Origin: Hansfordia pulvinata
Taxonomy: Eukaryota > Ascomycota > Sordariomycetes > Xylariales
Direction of reading: 5' to 3'
DNA: 64,000 bases
Assembly (NCBI GenBank): GCA_006538405.1
Contig: BJKQ01000006.1
Span: 1,697,001 to 1,761,000 of the forward strand
Every line of letters starts with the position of its first letter. Positions within the stretch are counted from its first letter, which is position 1. Below are positions 36,654-47,327 of the stretch, piece by piece. Both the position numbers and the translations under genes were made by a program. The notes under the pieces were generated by a model. The model worked only from the letters and a program-made list of their open reading frames with translations. It was not told the DNA's origin and ran no database searches.

Positions 36654-37635
36654 TGAATATGCGCCCTGCGCACGCCCTATTGGCGACATGTGGATATGGG
36701 GTTATGGGTCTCTCCGGATGCATTTCCATCTGATATACGGCGTTCAGGGGGAACTTGGGTGGGGGTTCATCATGACATGACTCGGCATTGTAAATCGCTC
36801 CATCTTTCAGCCGTGCTTTTGCTTGGTCAATGAGAATTCTCAATCAGGAAGTCAGCTCACCCCGAGGGCAGCTAAGCGTGGATTCCGTCTCGAAGGGGCC
36901 TCCGAGTTTCTATCGTGTCGAGGGGGAGCTGTCCAGGTTGAGAAAGGCTACCAGAACTGGCAGCTGAGGGCGTGGGGCGCGGGTCTCGGCTGACGTGGTG
37001 CGCCACGATGGACGAACAGCCGTAAGGGCGCTCTCGGACCATCCGGCTAGACAAGGCTTAACTCGACTGGACACCAACGCGGCTGCCCTGTGCCTGGCTG
37101 GGATGGATCGCCGTCTTGTCTGTGCCTCTGTCAATGCTCGTATACTCGGGCGAAAACCGTGACTCGGAGTTTGCTGTTCTCGCGATGGATTTATTTTTTA
37201 TGGGTCGCTTGCTGGTCGCGACATTTCGAGACCCAACGAGGCTAATAATAAATCCAAGCAACGACCGGCCGGCGGCTTAGTTAGTACTCGTTGGAAGGTT
37301 CTTATCACTCACAATCTTTCCCCCGATCCATCTCTGAGCCTTGGCCACGCGCCGCCACTTTGGCTGCCGCCGGATCTCCGAAGCGGACACAGCCGTGGAA
37401 GTCAGTCACAGCCCCTGACTAATATCCAATCTTTCTTTTTCTTTTGTTCTTCCCTCTTCACTGGGGCACCCTTTAAACCGGGGTCGCGTCGCCGTCTTTG
37501 ATCGCTCACCTCGGGGAAGGACCCTTTGTCTTTTGCCAAGATTTTCACATGCCCAGCAAAGAGCAAACCAACGACCAAAGCGGCCAGGACGACTTTTCTA
37601 GGTAGAAGGAACAATTGAGAACCCAAGAAGAAAAA
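36654..37635. other. Intergenic region, no gene recognised
   Basis: 3' side of the ankyrin gene and 5' side of the Mpv17-family gene. No domain-bearing frame was found. Confidence 0.5.
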
Positions 37636-38764
37636 ATGTCGCTCCTCGCCGCAGCCAGGCCGTGCCTCAGGACGACGAGGACGGCACCCGCGACGACAAT
37701 GACGACGCCTGCCGTCCCGCGCGCGGAGCGGCTGAAGAGGCAAGCCCGGAGACTGCAGTCGACGACAACGACGACGACGAAGGCAGCGGGCGGAGGAGGC
37801 CCAACGCCGGACCGTCCTGCTACTGCTGCTGCGCCGAAGCAGCCCGCAGAGATCGCCGCCTCCGCCGCCCCCGCCGCGTCTCCGCCGTCCATCTTGGACC
37901 GCCTGGGCCCCCTGACCAGCATGTTCCGGGCCTACGGGCGCGTGCAGCGCAGCCGGCCCTACGTGACGGTGCTGGTCAGCACGGTGGTCATCTACGCGGC
38001 GGCCGACCTGAGCGCGCAGCGCATGGCGGCCTCTGGGGGTGACGAGGAGGAGGAGGAGGAGGAGGAGGCGGGGGTGGCAGCGGCAGAGGCAGAGGAGGCG
38101 GGGACGAGGAAGCAAGGAGGGTACAAGCACGACTTTGCGCGGACGGCGAGGACGCTGGCCATCGGGGCCGCGTCGGCGATCCCGACTTATGAATGGTGAG
38201 GACCGACCGGGCCCCTTCGTTTTTCGTTTTTCCCTACATGTCCTTTATCTCGTCCGCGAAAAAGCTCGGCTTTCTTGCCTAAGGGTTTCCCGTGGTATCA
38301 AGAGAGCCAAGGAGAGGCGAGATGTTGAACCAGGAGAAAACACTCATGACTTAACGCTCACACTAACAAAAAAAAATAACAGGTTCATCTTCCTGGCGAA
38401 GCGGTTCAACTACCCGTCCCTGGCGCTGTCCGTCGCGACCAAGGTCCTGGTGCACCAGATGGTCTTCGCGCCGACCTTCAATATCTTCTTCTTCGGCTCG
38501 CAGTCCCTCCTGTCGGGCGACTCCCCCGGCGACGCCGCCGACCGGGTCCGCCGCACGCTGCCCACGAGCCTGTGGAACGGCCTGAAGGTGTGGCCGGCGG
38601 CGACGGCCGTCAGCCTGGCCTACGTGCCGCTCGAGTACCGCGCCGTCTTCGGCGGGCTCGTCGCGCTCGGGTGGCAGACGTACCTCAGCCTGCTCAACCG
38701 CCGCGCCGAGCGCGCTGCTGCTGCTGCTAGAGGCGGGGAGTTGGTTTCCAAGGCTGTGGCTTGA
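37636..38764 (+). CDS. Mpv17/PMP22-family membrane protein
   Basis: Two exons, 37636-38195 and 38383-38764, joined across a 187-bp intron (donor gtgagg, acceptor acag) that splits a Trp codon; 313 residues. The C-terminal half carries the family signature: a short TM, FAPTFNIFFF, LWNGLKVWPAATAVSLAYVPLEYRAVFGGLVALGWQTYLSLL. The family lives in the inner mitochondrial or peroxisomal membrane; in Pezizomycotina one member (WSC) sorts Woronin bodies, another is yeast Sym1-like. Here an N-terminal 80-residue stretch rich in Arg, Ser, Thr and Ala without acids looks like a mitochondrial presequence, favouring mitochondria. A loop in the middle carries a poly-Glu run (about residues 136-143) encoded by GAG repeats. 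ATG 37636 is chosen because the longer frame starts with TTG. Confidence 0.85.
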
Positions 38765-38765
38765 T

Positions 38766-38832
38766 GGGGGGGGGGGGGGGGGGGGGGTCCCTTTCGAGGC
38801 TGTTCATTTCTGTTTTTTTTTTTTTTTTTTTT
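38766..38832. repeat. Poly-G (about 22) and poly-T (about 20) tracts in the 3' flank
   Basis: Two long homopolymers directly after the stop codon of the Mpv17-family gene. The poly-G begins one base past the stop. Confidence 0.9.
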
Positions 38833-39787
38833 GGTTCTGGCATATTTGTCGTATAGATGGATAGATTGGGGTCGGGAACACCTCCACACGCGCCCCTAGC
38901 CTCTCTTATTACACGTGTTCAATGTTCTCCTTGCATGGACGTCTACGGGCTGGTGATCAGAGGAGACACAACTCGCCAACCTGAGCAGGACGGGGTCAGA
39001 TATAGACCAAAGCTACATTTGATCCAACCGTCGCCCGTGTTGCTGTCGCCACACCACATCTCGCCCCGGGCCGTCGCCTGTGTCTCTTTTCAAGGCGCGG
39101 AAGACATCAGAGACCAGTGGAATCATGGCTGGTATCGAGAGCCTGTCACCTGTGGCGATGGGAAAGCGCCCAACTAGTGCTTTGGCCAATTTTGAAGCAC
39201 CGACATTGGCAGCTCGCCATCGAGACGGTCGGTAGCTTCAATGCGGGCTCTCTAGCGGCCGCATTTGGTGGCTGTTGTGTTCGACTTCTGGGGACGGCCG
39301 CTTGTCCACCACTGCGACTCTTGGCTTGGCCGCACCTCTTCGAGGTACGCAGCAGCGTGTCCGCCGCGCGGGTTTGTGCAGCCGGCGTACGCGGCCGCTC
39401 GCCCTTGCCACTTCTCAGAGGCCAGAAGACCGCTGGGGTGTGGTGGAGGGGCGTCCCTCCCCGGTTCAAGCAAAGTCGATGGACAACCACTCGTGCCCAG
39501 TGCCAATTGACTGCCTGTATGGGCGACTGTCCGCACGCGCGGAAGAAGGCAAGAAACATCGAGGGACAGTCCCGTAGCTTGTGGCGAGGTTGATTTGCGG
39601 TTTGCGAGGAGCGTGCGCGATTTGCGAGCCCAGAGGCGCATCGCATCCGACGACGAGAAGGCAGAGGAGACGGCGGCGGGACTGCGGACGAGTACAAATA
39701 GAGGCTTTTCTCTCCTGTCCTACGGGTGGCAGAAGCTCTCAAATCCCAGCAACTGCATCAACACCACCACCAAGATCGTCATCATCG

Positions 39788-39823
<36 letters not shown>

Positions 39824-39887
39824 CTCAAGGCCCGAAACACACGCGGGACAAATAAGACTTGCCGTCCTCCCTCCCAGCAAACTTGCC
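38833..39887. other. Intergenic region and leader with an ATC repeat
   Basis: About 1 kb with no recognised gene. A run of ATC triplets (about 39782-39822) lies 65-105 bp upstream of the ATG of the acidic secreted protein, probably within its transcribed leader. Confidence 0.5.
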
Positions 39888-40202
39888 ATGCTCCTCGGTC
39901 AGCGCCTCCGCGCAACAGTAGTCCTCGCGCTGTCGCTGTTCCTGACGGGGGCGGCGGCGACGGGACCTCACCGGGGCCAGGTCCTGGGCATCCCCGGGTT
40001 CTCGGCGTCCGGGGCGCAGCTGCACATCGAAGCGTACGACTTTTCGGAGCAGCTGTCGGGCGGGCAGGACGAGTCGACGCTCAAGGCCGGCCTGCGCCGC
40101 AACTTCGAGCCATCGCTGACGGCCGCTTGGGGCGCCGGGCGGCCCGAGTACCTAGGCGTGAATCTGAAGGTCTCTTCGTACGACAGCGTGCTCCCCATCG
40201 AA

Positions 40203-40235
<33 letters not shown>

Positions 40236-40525
40236 GGTACCGAGCCGCCGCAGAAGAAGAAGAAGAAGGAAAAAGGGAAGAAGCACATCGTGCTGATGTA
40301 CCTGCCGGAAAGCCCGCTTCGCAACGTGCCGGGGACTTGGATGAGCGCCTGGCTCGGGCCGTGTTCGACGTGATGCTGGACCTGGCCATGTACACGTTGC
40401 CCGGCGGCGGCGGGCCCCGCGTCCGCAAGATGCTCCGCGCCTCGGTCCGGATTCATTCGGGGTCCGAGATGGCGTCGGTGAGCCTGCGGATCATTCGGGA
40501 CGACGACGACGACGACGACGACTAG
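39888..40525 (+). CDS. Putative secreted acidic protein with poly-Asp tracts, -1 frameshift
   Basis: I do not recognise the family. ATG 39888 opens a clear signal peptide (MLLGQRLRATVVLALSLFL) with a probable cleavage site near residue 24. The first part reads about 150 residues and contains a run of ten Asp (GAC repeat, about 40201-40234) followed by a Lys-rich stretch. After ESPLRNVPG the frame closes soon, but the other frame continues as DLDERLARAVFDVMLDLAMYTLPGG and ends in a second poly-Asp run before TAG 40523-40525. Adding one G to the GGGG run 40331-40334 joins them, giving about 212 residues. The two Asp runs and a GA microsatellite starting beside the stop codon show strong repeat expansion at this locus. 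Confidence 0.55.
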
Positions 40526-40530
40526 TGGGA

Positions 40531-40548
40531 AGAGGAGAGAGAGAGGAG

Positions 40549-40632
<84 letters not shown>
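40531..40632. repeat. (GA)n microsatellite
   Basis: About 100 bp of nearly pure GA starting a few bases past the stop codon of the acidic secreted protein, so in its 3' UTR or flank. Confidence 0.95.
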
Positions 40633-41135
40633 CCGTTCTGGTGATGGGGTTGGAAGATGGAAAGATCCAAAACAAATAATAAATCAGAAAAGAATCAAGG
40701 ACTACTGGCCCCCGGTCCATTCACGGCCGGCGCATCTCCGAGAGAAGAATGACTGGGCCCGGTCGGCGGGTCAGAGAGGAGTCGATGGTAAGGCGAAAAC
40801 CGGGGGGTGGGGGGGGGGGGGGGGGGGGGGGGGGATGAAGGAGACAGGCCTGGTGGCACTATAGTAGATCGCATATCACATGTGTGTTGCTGGGGAGGCC
40901 ACTTGATCAGGCACAAGCTGGATAAGGTAACTAGCTGCCGATGAAATAAAACAACGCGGCTCGGGAACACGATAGAGCCCCTTGCGAGTTATGATGAACG
41001 AACCGTGCTGCCAGAGCAAGCATTCGTCACAGTGTGCAAGCCCTCCTTATATAAGCAACCCCCCCTTTACTTTTTATAGCCCTCGGTTTCGCCTCGCGTC
41101 CTCTGGTCTGCTGCCCCTCCGCCCGGCGCTCACGC
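40633..41135. other. Intergenic, between convergent genes, with a poly-G tract
   Basis: Holds a G run of about 33 bases interrupted by one T (40802-40834). No gene recognised. Confidence 0.6.
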
Positions 41136-42881
41136 TCACACGACGGAGTGTCTGGACGACACCAGGCTGGGCGCTTTCCCGGGGCACCTGACGTGAGAGC
41201 CATCATCACCATCATCGCCCCGGTTCGCTCCTGGGCGGCACAGCTCCACGCCGTTGTTGTGCCCGTCGCCGCCGCGAGCGCGCGAGCCCCAGACCCGGGA
41301 GGGCTTCGTCCTCCGCTGGTTGCGCCAGGCGGCCGGGGCGACGACGGAGGTCCAGAACGAGTGCAGGCCGGGCGCGCAGCTCAGGACGACGGAGATGACC
41401 AGGTTGAAGAAACTTTTTCGAGTGGGGAGGGAGGGAGAGAGGGTTAGTGTGTGTGTGTGTGTGTGTGTGCGTGTGTGTGTGGACAGAGAGTAGGAGGGAA
41501 GGGGAAGAAGGGGGTTTTGGCGTGTTGACCAAACTTACATGCATATCTCGCTGGCGGTGCCGTCCGTCTCGACGCCGGCGAAGACGACGGTGGTGTAGTA
41601 CAGGCCGACGCAGCCGACGCAGAAGCCGCTGGGTCCAGGATTCGTGTCAGCGACGGACAGCTTCGGAACTTTTAAAGAGAGGGAACCACTGAAGACGGCA
41701 ATGGAGAGAGAGAGAGATAGAAGACTTACAGCGCGCCCAGGGCAAAGACAACCAGTAGCCCGACCCGGGGGCCGGCGGGCAGGCGGGGGATGACGACAAA
41801 GGACAGCAGCAGCAGGGCGATGTCGGACGCGGGGAGAAGGGCGGCGGACGCGGCGGCGGCGACGACGCTGGCGCGGGCGCAGCGCAGAGCGGCCGAGCGC
41901 GAGGGGTCGGCGGAGGAGGCCGTGGGGACGCACGACGCGGCCAGCCACGCGGCGAAGGCCAGCGACAGCGCCGACAGGACGGCCAGCGACGCCAGCGACG
42001 CCGGGCGCACCCAGCGGCGGGGGCGGGGGCGGGGCGTGTTGTCCTCGGTGCTTCTGCTGATGACGACGACGACGATGACGATGGCGAGGACGGCGATGAC
42101 GAGGACGATGACAGGCGGGCGTAGAGCAGGAACAGGGTCGCCTTGGACAGGACAAAGGCGGCGGCCGTGACGAGGGCGCTTGCTATGCTTTGCTGGTGGT
42201 CCGCGGAAAAGAAAAGAAGACAGAGAAAAGGAGGTTAGCAAGCCTCGTAACGTGCACACATAATGTCCACGGCGCAAAGAGGGCACGACGAGAAACCCAC
42301 AAGCAGACACCGGGGCGCGGCAACATACCTTGACTGTCAGGATGACGTCCAGCTGCAGCTCTTCGTATCCTGAGGGGAAGATGTCAGTCCTGCGCTCTCT
42401 TTCTCGCTCTCTTGATACTTGCTGATTTCCCCTCGCCTCTCTTTCGCGTCCGGCTCTGCCTCCTTATTCGGGGCCACCTGGGGGAAACTCACGGAGGAAC
42501 ATGGCCGCGGCCAGTCCAAAGTAGGCGACCAGGAAGACCAGCGCCAGCAGGGCGACATCTGCGCGCCCGCCACACCCGTGTCAGCCAGAGAAGAATGAAT
42601 CATTCAAAAAAAAAAAAAAAAAACATGGGCAATTCCCGGCGACCAAGATGAGCAGATAGATGGGTACCTAGGTGCCTAGATACCTAGCTAGGCAAGGCAA
42701 GTAGGAAACAAGCCTTACAGTCCTCGGCTGACAGCCTCGCCCGGCCGTGTCTGCGGCTCCGGCTCTTCAGGCGGCCGGCGAGGCGCAGCGCGACGGCGGC
42801 GCTGGCGATGACGATGAGGGTGATGCCGATGCCGAGCAGCGGCCGGGATTCGAGCCGGAAGCCGCCGACGGAGACGGCCAT
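41136..42881 (-). CDS. Seven-TM fungal rhodopsin-domain (Pth11-like) membrane protein, six exons, -1 frameshift
   Basis: Minus-strand exons are 42881-42719, 42558-42493, 42369-42329, 42192-41730, 41628-41539 and 41412-41136. Donors are gtaagg, gtgagt, gtatgt, gtaagt and gtaagt, and all acceptors end in AG. The model gives about 366 residues with seven hydrophobic helices: TM1 GIGITLIVIASAAVALRLAG, TM2 VALLALVFLVAYFGLA, TM3 region QSIASALVTAAAFVLSK, then four more ending FFNLVISVVLS. The TM1 edge RHGRARLSAEDY matches the fungal integral-membrane rhodopsin domain, a family of putative GPCR-like sensors. The loop after TM3 carries a long poly-Ser/Pro insert made from TCG/TCA repeats. Within exon 4 the frame must shift by one lost base (C/G-rich region about 42000-42060) to keep TM4 onward in phase. 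Only with that correction do the following splice phases agree, which supports it. Confidence 0.72.
41446..41481. repeat. (GT)n microsatellite inside an intron
   Basis: GT dinucleotide run within the last intron of the reverse-strand rhodopsin-domain gene. Confidence 0.85.
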
Positions 42882-43511
42882 GGCGGAGAGAGAGCGAGAA
42901 AAGGGAGGAAAGGCGGTCCTCGTTTCGTCGCGGGTGTATGTGTGTGTGTGTGCGGATCAGCTTAGCAAGGTATTTCCCTTAGGTCCACGCCATGCATTCA
43001 ACGCGGGCATGTCACGACGACATGAGAGACTCGACTGTCTTTTATATATATCCTGGGGTGTCCAGACACCCGCGCAGGAAAAGAGGGCAGGCTGGGCGTC
43101 GTCGTTTTTTAGGGCGAGGCTGCCACCCTCCATCTTGGCTGTAGGGCCGGGGATCACTGTTGTTCGCACTTGCAGCCTCTCTCTCTGGGGGGGGGATAAT
43201 GAGAATAAGCAATATCCCTCCTCCCCTTCAGCCAATGAGCAGCACTTCGCCGCCGGTCGAGCAGCCGCGCTGCTGCTGCGGCTGACACCCGGGGGGCCCC
43301 CCCTGTCTATCTGCCATGTGCCACTACGGCTGTTGTTGCTGCTACGATACTACTGCCAGGCCCAGCTCGACGCTAATTGATCGGAATTCGAGGACCAGAA
43401 AGACGGACGCGGCTGTGCCCGGCGACCAAGTCCGCCGCTACTCGCACGACCCCAAACGCTTGGTCTTCTTGGCAGCCTGGCGAGCGGCGACAGGGTTCTG
43501 CCCCGTGTCGA

Positions 43512-43548
<37 letters not shown>

Positions 43549-43910
43549 GCACGTTCGTGGCAAGGCAGACTGCATTCATCGAGTGGGCAAGGTACGAGTA
43601 CTCGTGCGAATACGCGTATCCGGCGGGGGACCTGTCAACCGGAAGAGGCATGGAATACTGGTTAATGGCTTGGCTGGGCAGACACTGACGACGGAGAAGC
43701 GTACCTTGGCAAGCATGGCAATTCGTAGACAAGTCATCTGGCGTCTCGTTATTCGGCCCCTCACAGACGCGCCGAGAAACCCCGAGCAGTAGTGCCCTGC
43801 CGCATCAAGGGAACGACTGCTGACGAGAGTGGTCGGCACTCGGATGGTGAACACACTGTCCCGGGTTAAACAGACTGTCGAGTCAAACGGGCCGACCGTC
43901 TCGAGTCTTA
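42882..43910. other. Intergenic region with normal CpG content
   Basis: No gene recognised. It holds a TC repeat (about 43517-43543) and a TACGAGTA octamer (43593-43600). CpG is common right up to about 43,910, in contrast to the DNA that follows. Confidence 0.55.
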
Positions 43911-44815
43911 ACAAAGACAGCATTGAATGAAGAAGAGCAGATGGACAGTGCACTCAAAGGCAAGCCAGTCCCTTTATCTACCACATCTCCCTCTCAGCCT
44001 AACAAGGGCAACAGCACTGGGCTGCTAAAGCCACTCGGTTCCCACGGTAGCATTGTGGGTTTGCCTGTGATTAGATTGGCCATACAATACGTGATGCAAA
44101 CGCTAAAAGCAGCCCAAGTGAGTGAATGTTCAAGCTGCAACTCGCCATGTTACCAGGGTACACAGGCACTGGCCATCTCTGCTGTGTCTATCCTGTCAGC
44201 AACTGACCATGCAGACAAGTACACTGACTACCTACTTGGTGGAGAGGCATGAAAGCTGTCACTTCTCAAGACAGACAGAGTCAGGCCATGCAGTCAGGTT
44301 TGACAGGCAACTTACAAATTCACATCACATGAATGAGCAGGTTTTTATTGCCTGGACCATAAATGCCGTGTGCAGTTCCTGGCAGCTCAACTCAGGGCTG
44401 TGTCGGTGACTCTGGTTGCTATAGTGCCTTGACTGCAGGCACTTGCAACCCGGAATGAACTGCTTTCATTCAATGTCAAGTCTTGATGAGTCTGGACGCA
44501 CCACAACTCTGCAGACCACTCAATAAGTCAGTCCAGGCTTCATACAAGCAAATGTCAACAAGCTGCTTTCCTGTCCTGTATAAAAAGGCATCGTTTCTCC
44601 AGGCCCCTCTATGCCTGCCTCGCTTTCCTTTCTCACCACCATCTCCTCTTTATCAACAATCGCCAGCTTCTTCTTAACGCCATTACAGCCACTCTCAAAC
44701 CCACATCTCACAGCACTGTCCCACTCACTGTCTACTATCTCAATCACCTGACACCATGAAGACCTTTGCCAAGCTCCTCAGCATTGTGGCCCTCAGCCTG
44801 GATGCCCAGGCTGTG
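43911..44815. other. CpG-depleted block over an effector-like promoter
   Basis: Counting by eye, 43921-44755 contains about 13 CpG in about 835 bp at near 48% G+C, where about 48 would be expected. TpG and CpA are abundant. The left boundary is sharp: the two preceding 60-base lines hold 5 and 6 CpG. Depletion runs through the promoter and the first roughly 20 codons of the secreted-protein gene and then stops. No gene is recognised in the non-coding part. Confidence 0.7.
44579..44586 (+). promoter_or_regulatory. TATA box of the ten-cysteine secreted protein gene
   Basis: TATAAAAA sits 170-177 bp upstream of the ATG and is followed by a CT-rich stretch (about 44595-44680), the classical layout of a regulated fungal promoter and leader. 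Confidence 0.6.
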
Positions 44816-45632
44816 GTCGTGGCTCCCGGCTCGGGTGCCCAGTTCCCCCGCGTCACCCAGCTGGTCCCTGTCCAGTGGACCGGCCCCGTCTTCCCGGGCG
44901 GCGTCAACCACACCTTCATGGGCACAGTCCAGGTGAGTCGAGCCAAAAAAAAAAAAAAAAAAAAAAAACTTCTGTCAAGAACGCCCTCGATGCGAGTACA
45001 ACCCAGAGGGAGACCTGTCCTGTTCTGACTCGGGCGCTTTCACACAGGACATTGTCGGCCAGATCAAGCAGAAGAACCCCGACTACCAGCTCGCCAACGC
45101 CAACGCCACCGCCGCCGACGGTGACGGCGACGACGAGGTGGGCGCCAACCTGACGTCCCCGCTGGCCAAGAGAAACCCCCAGATGGTCTGCAACGTCCCC
45201 GGCGACCGCTGCGCCGGCCTCACCGCCGCCGCCGCCGCCGCCGGCGTCAACTACATCGCCGGCCTCGACGGCGACTGCGGCCTGCCCGCCGGCCCCGGCA
45301 CCTGCGGCCGCATCAGCTGCTCCGACAACACCGCCATCACGTATGTTCTTGGCCTGATTCCCTCCCCTACGCGCCTCTTGCCACTCTTTCCCAAGTGTTA
45401 CTTGTTTCAAGCGAATGACCTGCTGACCTCTCACTCCTAAACCCCCCCCCCCCCCCCCCCCCCCCTCTGCAGTTGGTGCAACGACAACGACCAGTACCGC
45501 AGCTGGAAGTGCCGCGACTTCGCCGTCTACGCGGCCGACGTCATACGCGACTGCACCGTCGGACCCTACACCTGGGGCCAGGAGTTCGACGTCGAGCACT
45601 TCAACGTCATTGTGAACTGCGCCGAGTGCTAA
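44756..45632 (+). CDS. Secreted ten-cysteine effector-like protein with a Kex2 site
   Basis: Three exons, 44756-44932, 45048-45340 and 45473-45632, with introns gtgagt/acag and gtatgt/gcag; all phases agree and the product is 209 residues. Residues 1-19 form a signal peptide (MKTFAKLLSIVALSLDAQA). A pro-region with N-glycosylation sequons ends at Lys100-Arg101, a typical Kex2 site. The mature part holds ten cysteines in CNVPGDRC, GDCGLP, TCGRISCSDNTAITWCND, KCRD and a final NCAEC, enough for five disulfides. The SCSxNTAI-WCND pattern recurs in uncharacterised small secreted proteins of plant-associated and saprotrophic ascomycetes. Function is unknown; extracellular action is very likely. Intron 1 contains a long poly-A and intron 2 a poly-C of about 23 directly before the acceptor. 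Confidence 0.82.
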
Positions 45633-46656
45633 GGCTGGGGCCAAGGCATTTTTCCAGAGCCCAAGCAATCTCATCGTGCGCTCGACCGACGGGCACTTCT
45701 GGTGTGGCTAGTTTGATTGACAGAGTACCGCCTCGTCTGATAAGGGGAGACAGAGAGGGAAAGAAGAGAGAGATGAAAGAATAAGACAAGAGCGGGCTGA
45801 TGGCAGGAGGAAATTCTCCCCCAAGTGCACACGGCATCGAGTCTCCTTAGGCCACGAGGATAGATAAGAATAAACGTCCTTGAGCAACAAAGTCTTCGAC
45901 CGCGAGTGCTAGCTCTCCTGTGTTGTCGGTCCGATTGGTGACTTAAACACCTACCTCGCGAATGACTCGAGGCGTCGATCTGGCGACCAGAACATACCGC
46001 GGACGCCCGTTTGCTCGCGCCCACGGCAAGTCCGCGACCCGGCCAGTCAGACCACGTCCTCACTTGTGACTGCGTTGTGTGACTTTAGGAACCGACGCCA
46101 CCCGCGAGAGATGGACGAACGCCGCTTTTGCTTCACAAAAACAACCGACCGTGAGAGAGCCCACCCGCCTTTTTGTTTGCCTGCCACTGTCCCCCGCCCC
46201 CTTTAATCTCGCCCTGCACATTAGCAAAGGGACACGATCATAGAGACTTGTGATCCATTGACACGAGAAGTCCCGCTCGGCTCCCATATACCAAAGCCAC
46301 AATCTCCAAAGTCAACCAGGCCTCCTTTCCTATTCCATACCTCCCCTCTCCCCACATACCTTACACATGCGTACACACACACACACACACGCACACTTAC
46401 GCACTAGCGCCGCAACCTTGAATAACGTATAGCCGCGTCGGCCCATCGATTAGACGCGCAGGGATGAGCCGAGCGGGAGCGGCCCATAGTATAACCGCGG
46501 CCGTTGCCAGACGAGGAGGCCCAACGAGTAGTCGGTCCCGCTGATTAGCGGCCGGTGGGCCGTCCCGGGGGTTTCTTTCCCGGCCGACCTGGCAACCTGA
46601 CAACCTGACCACGGCCATCCCGGCCATCCCGCCCAGTCTCCCGCAAGCCGCAACCC

Positions 46657-46702
<46 letters not shown>

Positions 46703-47327
46703 GTGTGCTCATTCGTTCGTGCAGCATATTACCAAACACAAAACCCCCCGGGGTAGAAACGGGCCTCCCCGCGTGCCAAGAGGGGAGCTACACACAGCAG
46801 CAGAAAGCTTCTCTCGACCAAGCCCCATCCTGTGCCGCGGAGTGTTTTCTTGGCTCTGGGGTTACCCCAGAGCTTCGAAATCCACCCCACAGATTGTGGG
46901 CTGGCCGCCGCGGGGTGGTCAGGGCAGGCAGAAGGGGTTTCTGGGGCCGATCTTATTAGAGGGGGGCAGAGCTGTGAAGGAGGGACTATGAAGCAAGCAC
47001 CGTCTGCCCCAGAGTAAGGGCATACAAAGGACCGGGGACGGGCTCTCCAGTTTATCACTTGAGTTTCTATAGCCTTTTGCTTCTCCTCTTCCTCCTCCTC
47101 CTCCTTTCTTCTTCTTCCCCCTTTCATACTCTCCTCCTCTTCACCCTTCTTGGTCCTTGCCGTTTTCCTCTGGTCCTCTCGTCTCGCCCTCTAGTCAACA
47201 CCTGGCTCGAGAGGAAGATAAGAGACAGACAAGCAGAAAGAGCAGGTGGTCCACGACCCACGCCACGACAGCGAAAAAAAAAAAAAAAAGAAAAACCCAA
47301 CGCAACGCCTGCAAGAACACCCAAACC
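45633..47327. other. Intergenic region, no gene recognised
   Basis: Holds a CA repeat (about 46375-46391) and a TG repeat (about 46660-46705). A C/T-rich stretch (47085-47195) and an A-rich leader precede the transporter ATG. No domain-bearing frame was seen. Confidence 0.5.

Noticed and set aside
46820..46890. Possible tRNA B box (CTTCGAAATCC) with a nearby hairpin
   Set aside because: No matching A box, acceptor stem or anticodon arm could be drawn.
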